Below are positions 63,391-64,000 of a DNA stretch of 64,000 nt, piece after piece. This DNA is from Micromonospora rhizosphaerae. GTDB lineage: Bacteria > Actinomycetota > Actinomycetes > Mycobacteriales > Micromonosporaceae. Both the position numbers and the translations under genes were made by a program. The stretch is taken from assembly GCF_900091465.1 (NCBI RefSeq), contig NZ_FMHV01000002.1, positions 3,782,001 through 3,846,000 of the forward strand, written 5' to 3'. The notes below the pieces were generated by a model. It worked only from the letters and a program-made list of their open reading frames with translations, was not told the origin of the DNA and did no database searches. Within the stretch, counting starts at the first letter, position 1. Every line of letters begins with the position of its first letter.

Positions 63391-64000
63391 TCAGCCGGCG
63401 AGGAAGCCGGCCAGCACGGCGGCGAGTTGCTCCGGCGCCTCCTCCGCCATGTGGTGCCCGGAATCCATGGCGGCGGCGCGGACGTCGTCGGCCCACTCCC
63501 GCCAGATGGCGGCCGGGTCGCCGTAGAGGTCGACCAGGTCGTCCCGCTCGGACCACACGAAGAGCACCGGGCAGGCGATTCGTCGCCCGGCGGCCCGGTC
63601 CGCGTCGTCCGCCGCGCGGTCCGGCCCGAGCCCGGCCCGGTAGTCCTCGCACATCGCGTGCACCGTGGCCGGGTCGTGGATGGCCCGGCGGTAGTCGGCG
63701 TACGCCTCCTCGCCCATCTGCGCGGCCGAGCCGCCGTACCAGGCGTCCGGATCGGCGTTGATCAGCCGCTCGGCCGGCTTGTCGAGCTGCCCGAGGAAGA
63801 ACCAGTGCCACCAGCGGTGCCCGGTCGTGGCCGAGCGCGTCCAGCAGCCCCACCACGTCCGCGGCCATCGCCCGCTTCGAGTACGGGATGTGCGCGTCGT
63901 CGCTCGCCGGCTTCGACGATCCGCCGTAGCCGCGCAGGTCCGGGCAGATCACCGTGTGCCGGTCGGCCAGCAGCGGCGCGATCCGGTGCCAGGTGGCGTG
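63391..64000 (-). pseudogene. decayed alpha/beta hydrolase, 5' end outside the window
   Basis: From 64000 inward the frame reads HATWHRIAPLLADRHTVICP and DLRGYGGSSKPASDDAHIPY, then VVGLLDALGHDR, a haloacetate/epoxide hydrolase-like N-terminus. A second frame resumes with GHRWWHWFFLGQLDKP and ERLINADPDAWYGGS, and runs to the end (DSGHHMAEEAPEQLAAVLAG). Compared with the family, about 40 residues carrying the nucleophile elbow are missing at the frame jump (about 63815-63840). The gene runs off the right edge, so its start is not seen. Non-functional in this form. Confidence 0.7.

Overview
High-GC actinomycete chromosome, most likely a Micromonospora or a close relative in Micromonosporaceae. 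This is inferred from the very GC-rich third codon positions, frequent GTG starts, the actinobacterial family mix (DUF1345, DUF2267, DUF2795, DUF6510, TerC, DivIVA-like, GCS2-type glutamate-cysteine ligase) and the NDH-2, GlgX-TreY-TreZ and citrate synthase sequences. I found no tRNA, rRNA, CRISPR array or biosynthetic megacluster.

Layout. 1-4.3 kb: a secreted lysozyme-fold-like protein, a pirin, a helix-hairpin-helix-like protein and small conserved genes (DUF1345, DUF2795, DUF2267). 4.3-7.8 kb: a CoA transferase/racemase diverging from a coupled GT4-GT9 glycosyltransferase pair. 7.8-10.8 kb: a TerC gene behind a yybP-ykoY (manganese) riboswitch, then a molybdopterin oxidoreductase, flavin reductase and zinc-ribbon trio. 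10.8-16.1 kb: a coupled GT4-GT2 pair, a broken MFS remnant, an acetyltransferase, and a ribosomal S4 paralogue coupled to a 52-residue protein. 16.2-18.9 kb: a serine-integrase element remnant fused to the 3' half of an M28 peptidase gene. 18.9-25.6 kb: a membrane protein, NDH-2, an AI-2E-type permease, a spermidine-synthase-like protein and a DUF2267-pterin dehydratase fusion. 25.7-31.3 kb: STAS protein, single-domain response regulator, DivIVA-like protein, a second lysozyme-fold-like protein, a membrane EEP hydrolase, OsmC and a soluble Ser/Thr kinase.

31.5-37.3 kb: an operon of OmpR regulator, sensor kinase, GT39 glycosyltransferase and GT2-GtrA protein, apparently a two-component system placed with cell-envelope sugar transfer. 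37.3-43.1 kb: arginase-like, AraC-like and VOC genes, then a three-gene operon (48-residue membrane microprotein, long methyltransferase with a kinase-like N-terminus, membrane sulfatase-fold enzyme). 43.3-44.6 kb: citrate synthase. 44.7-51.3 kb: two secreted M14 carboxypeptidases around a fasciclin lipoprotein, beside an OmpR regulator with no sensor kinase. 51.4-59.9 kb: a frameshifted gene, then a glycogen-synthase-like GT4 diverging from the overlapping glgX-treY-treZ operon (glycogen to trehalose). 59.9-64 kb: a frameshifted hypothetical gene, an acetyltransferase, a GCS2-family ligase and a decayed alpha/beta hydrolase cut by the window edge.

The window is mostly ordinary core chromosome. 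The most interesting points are the integrase remnant fused to the truncated M28 gene, the S4 paralogue operon, the DUF2267-PCD fusion that has lost the pterin dehydratase histidines, the microprotein/methyltransferase/sulfatase operon, the riboswitch with a readable translational switch, and five genes broken by frameshift, deletion or truncation.
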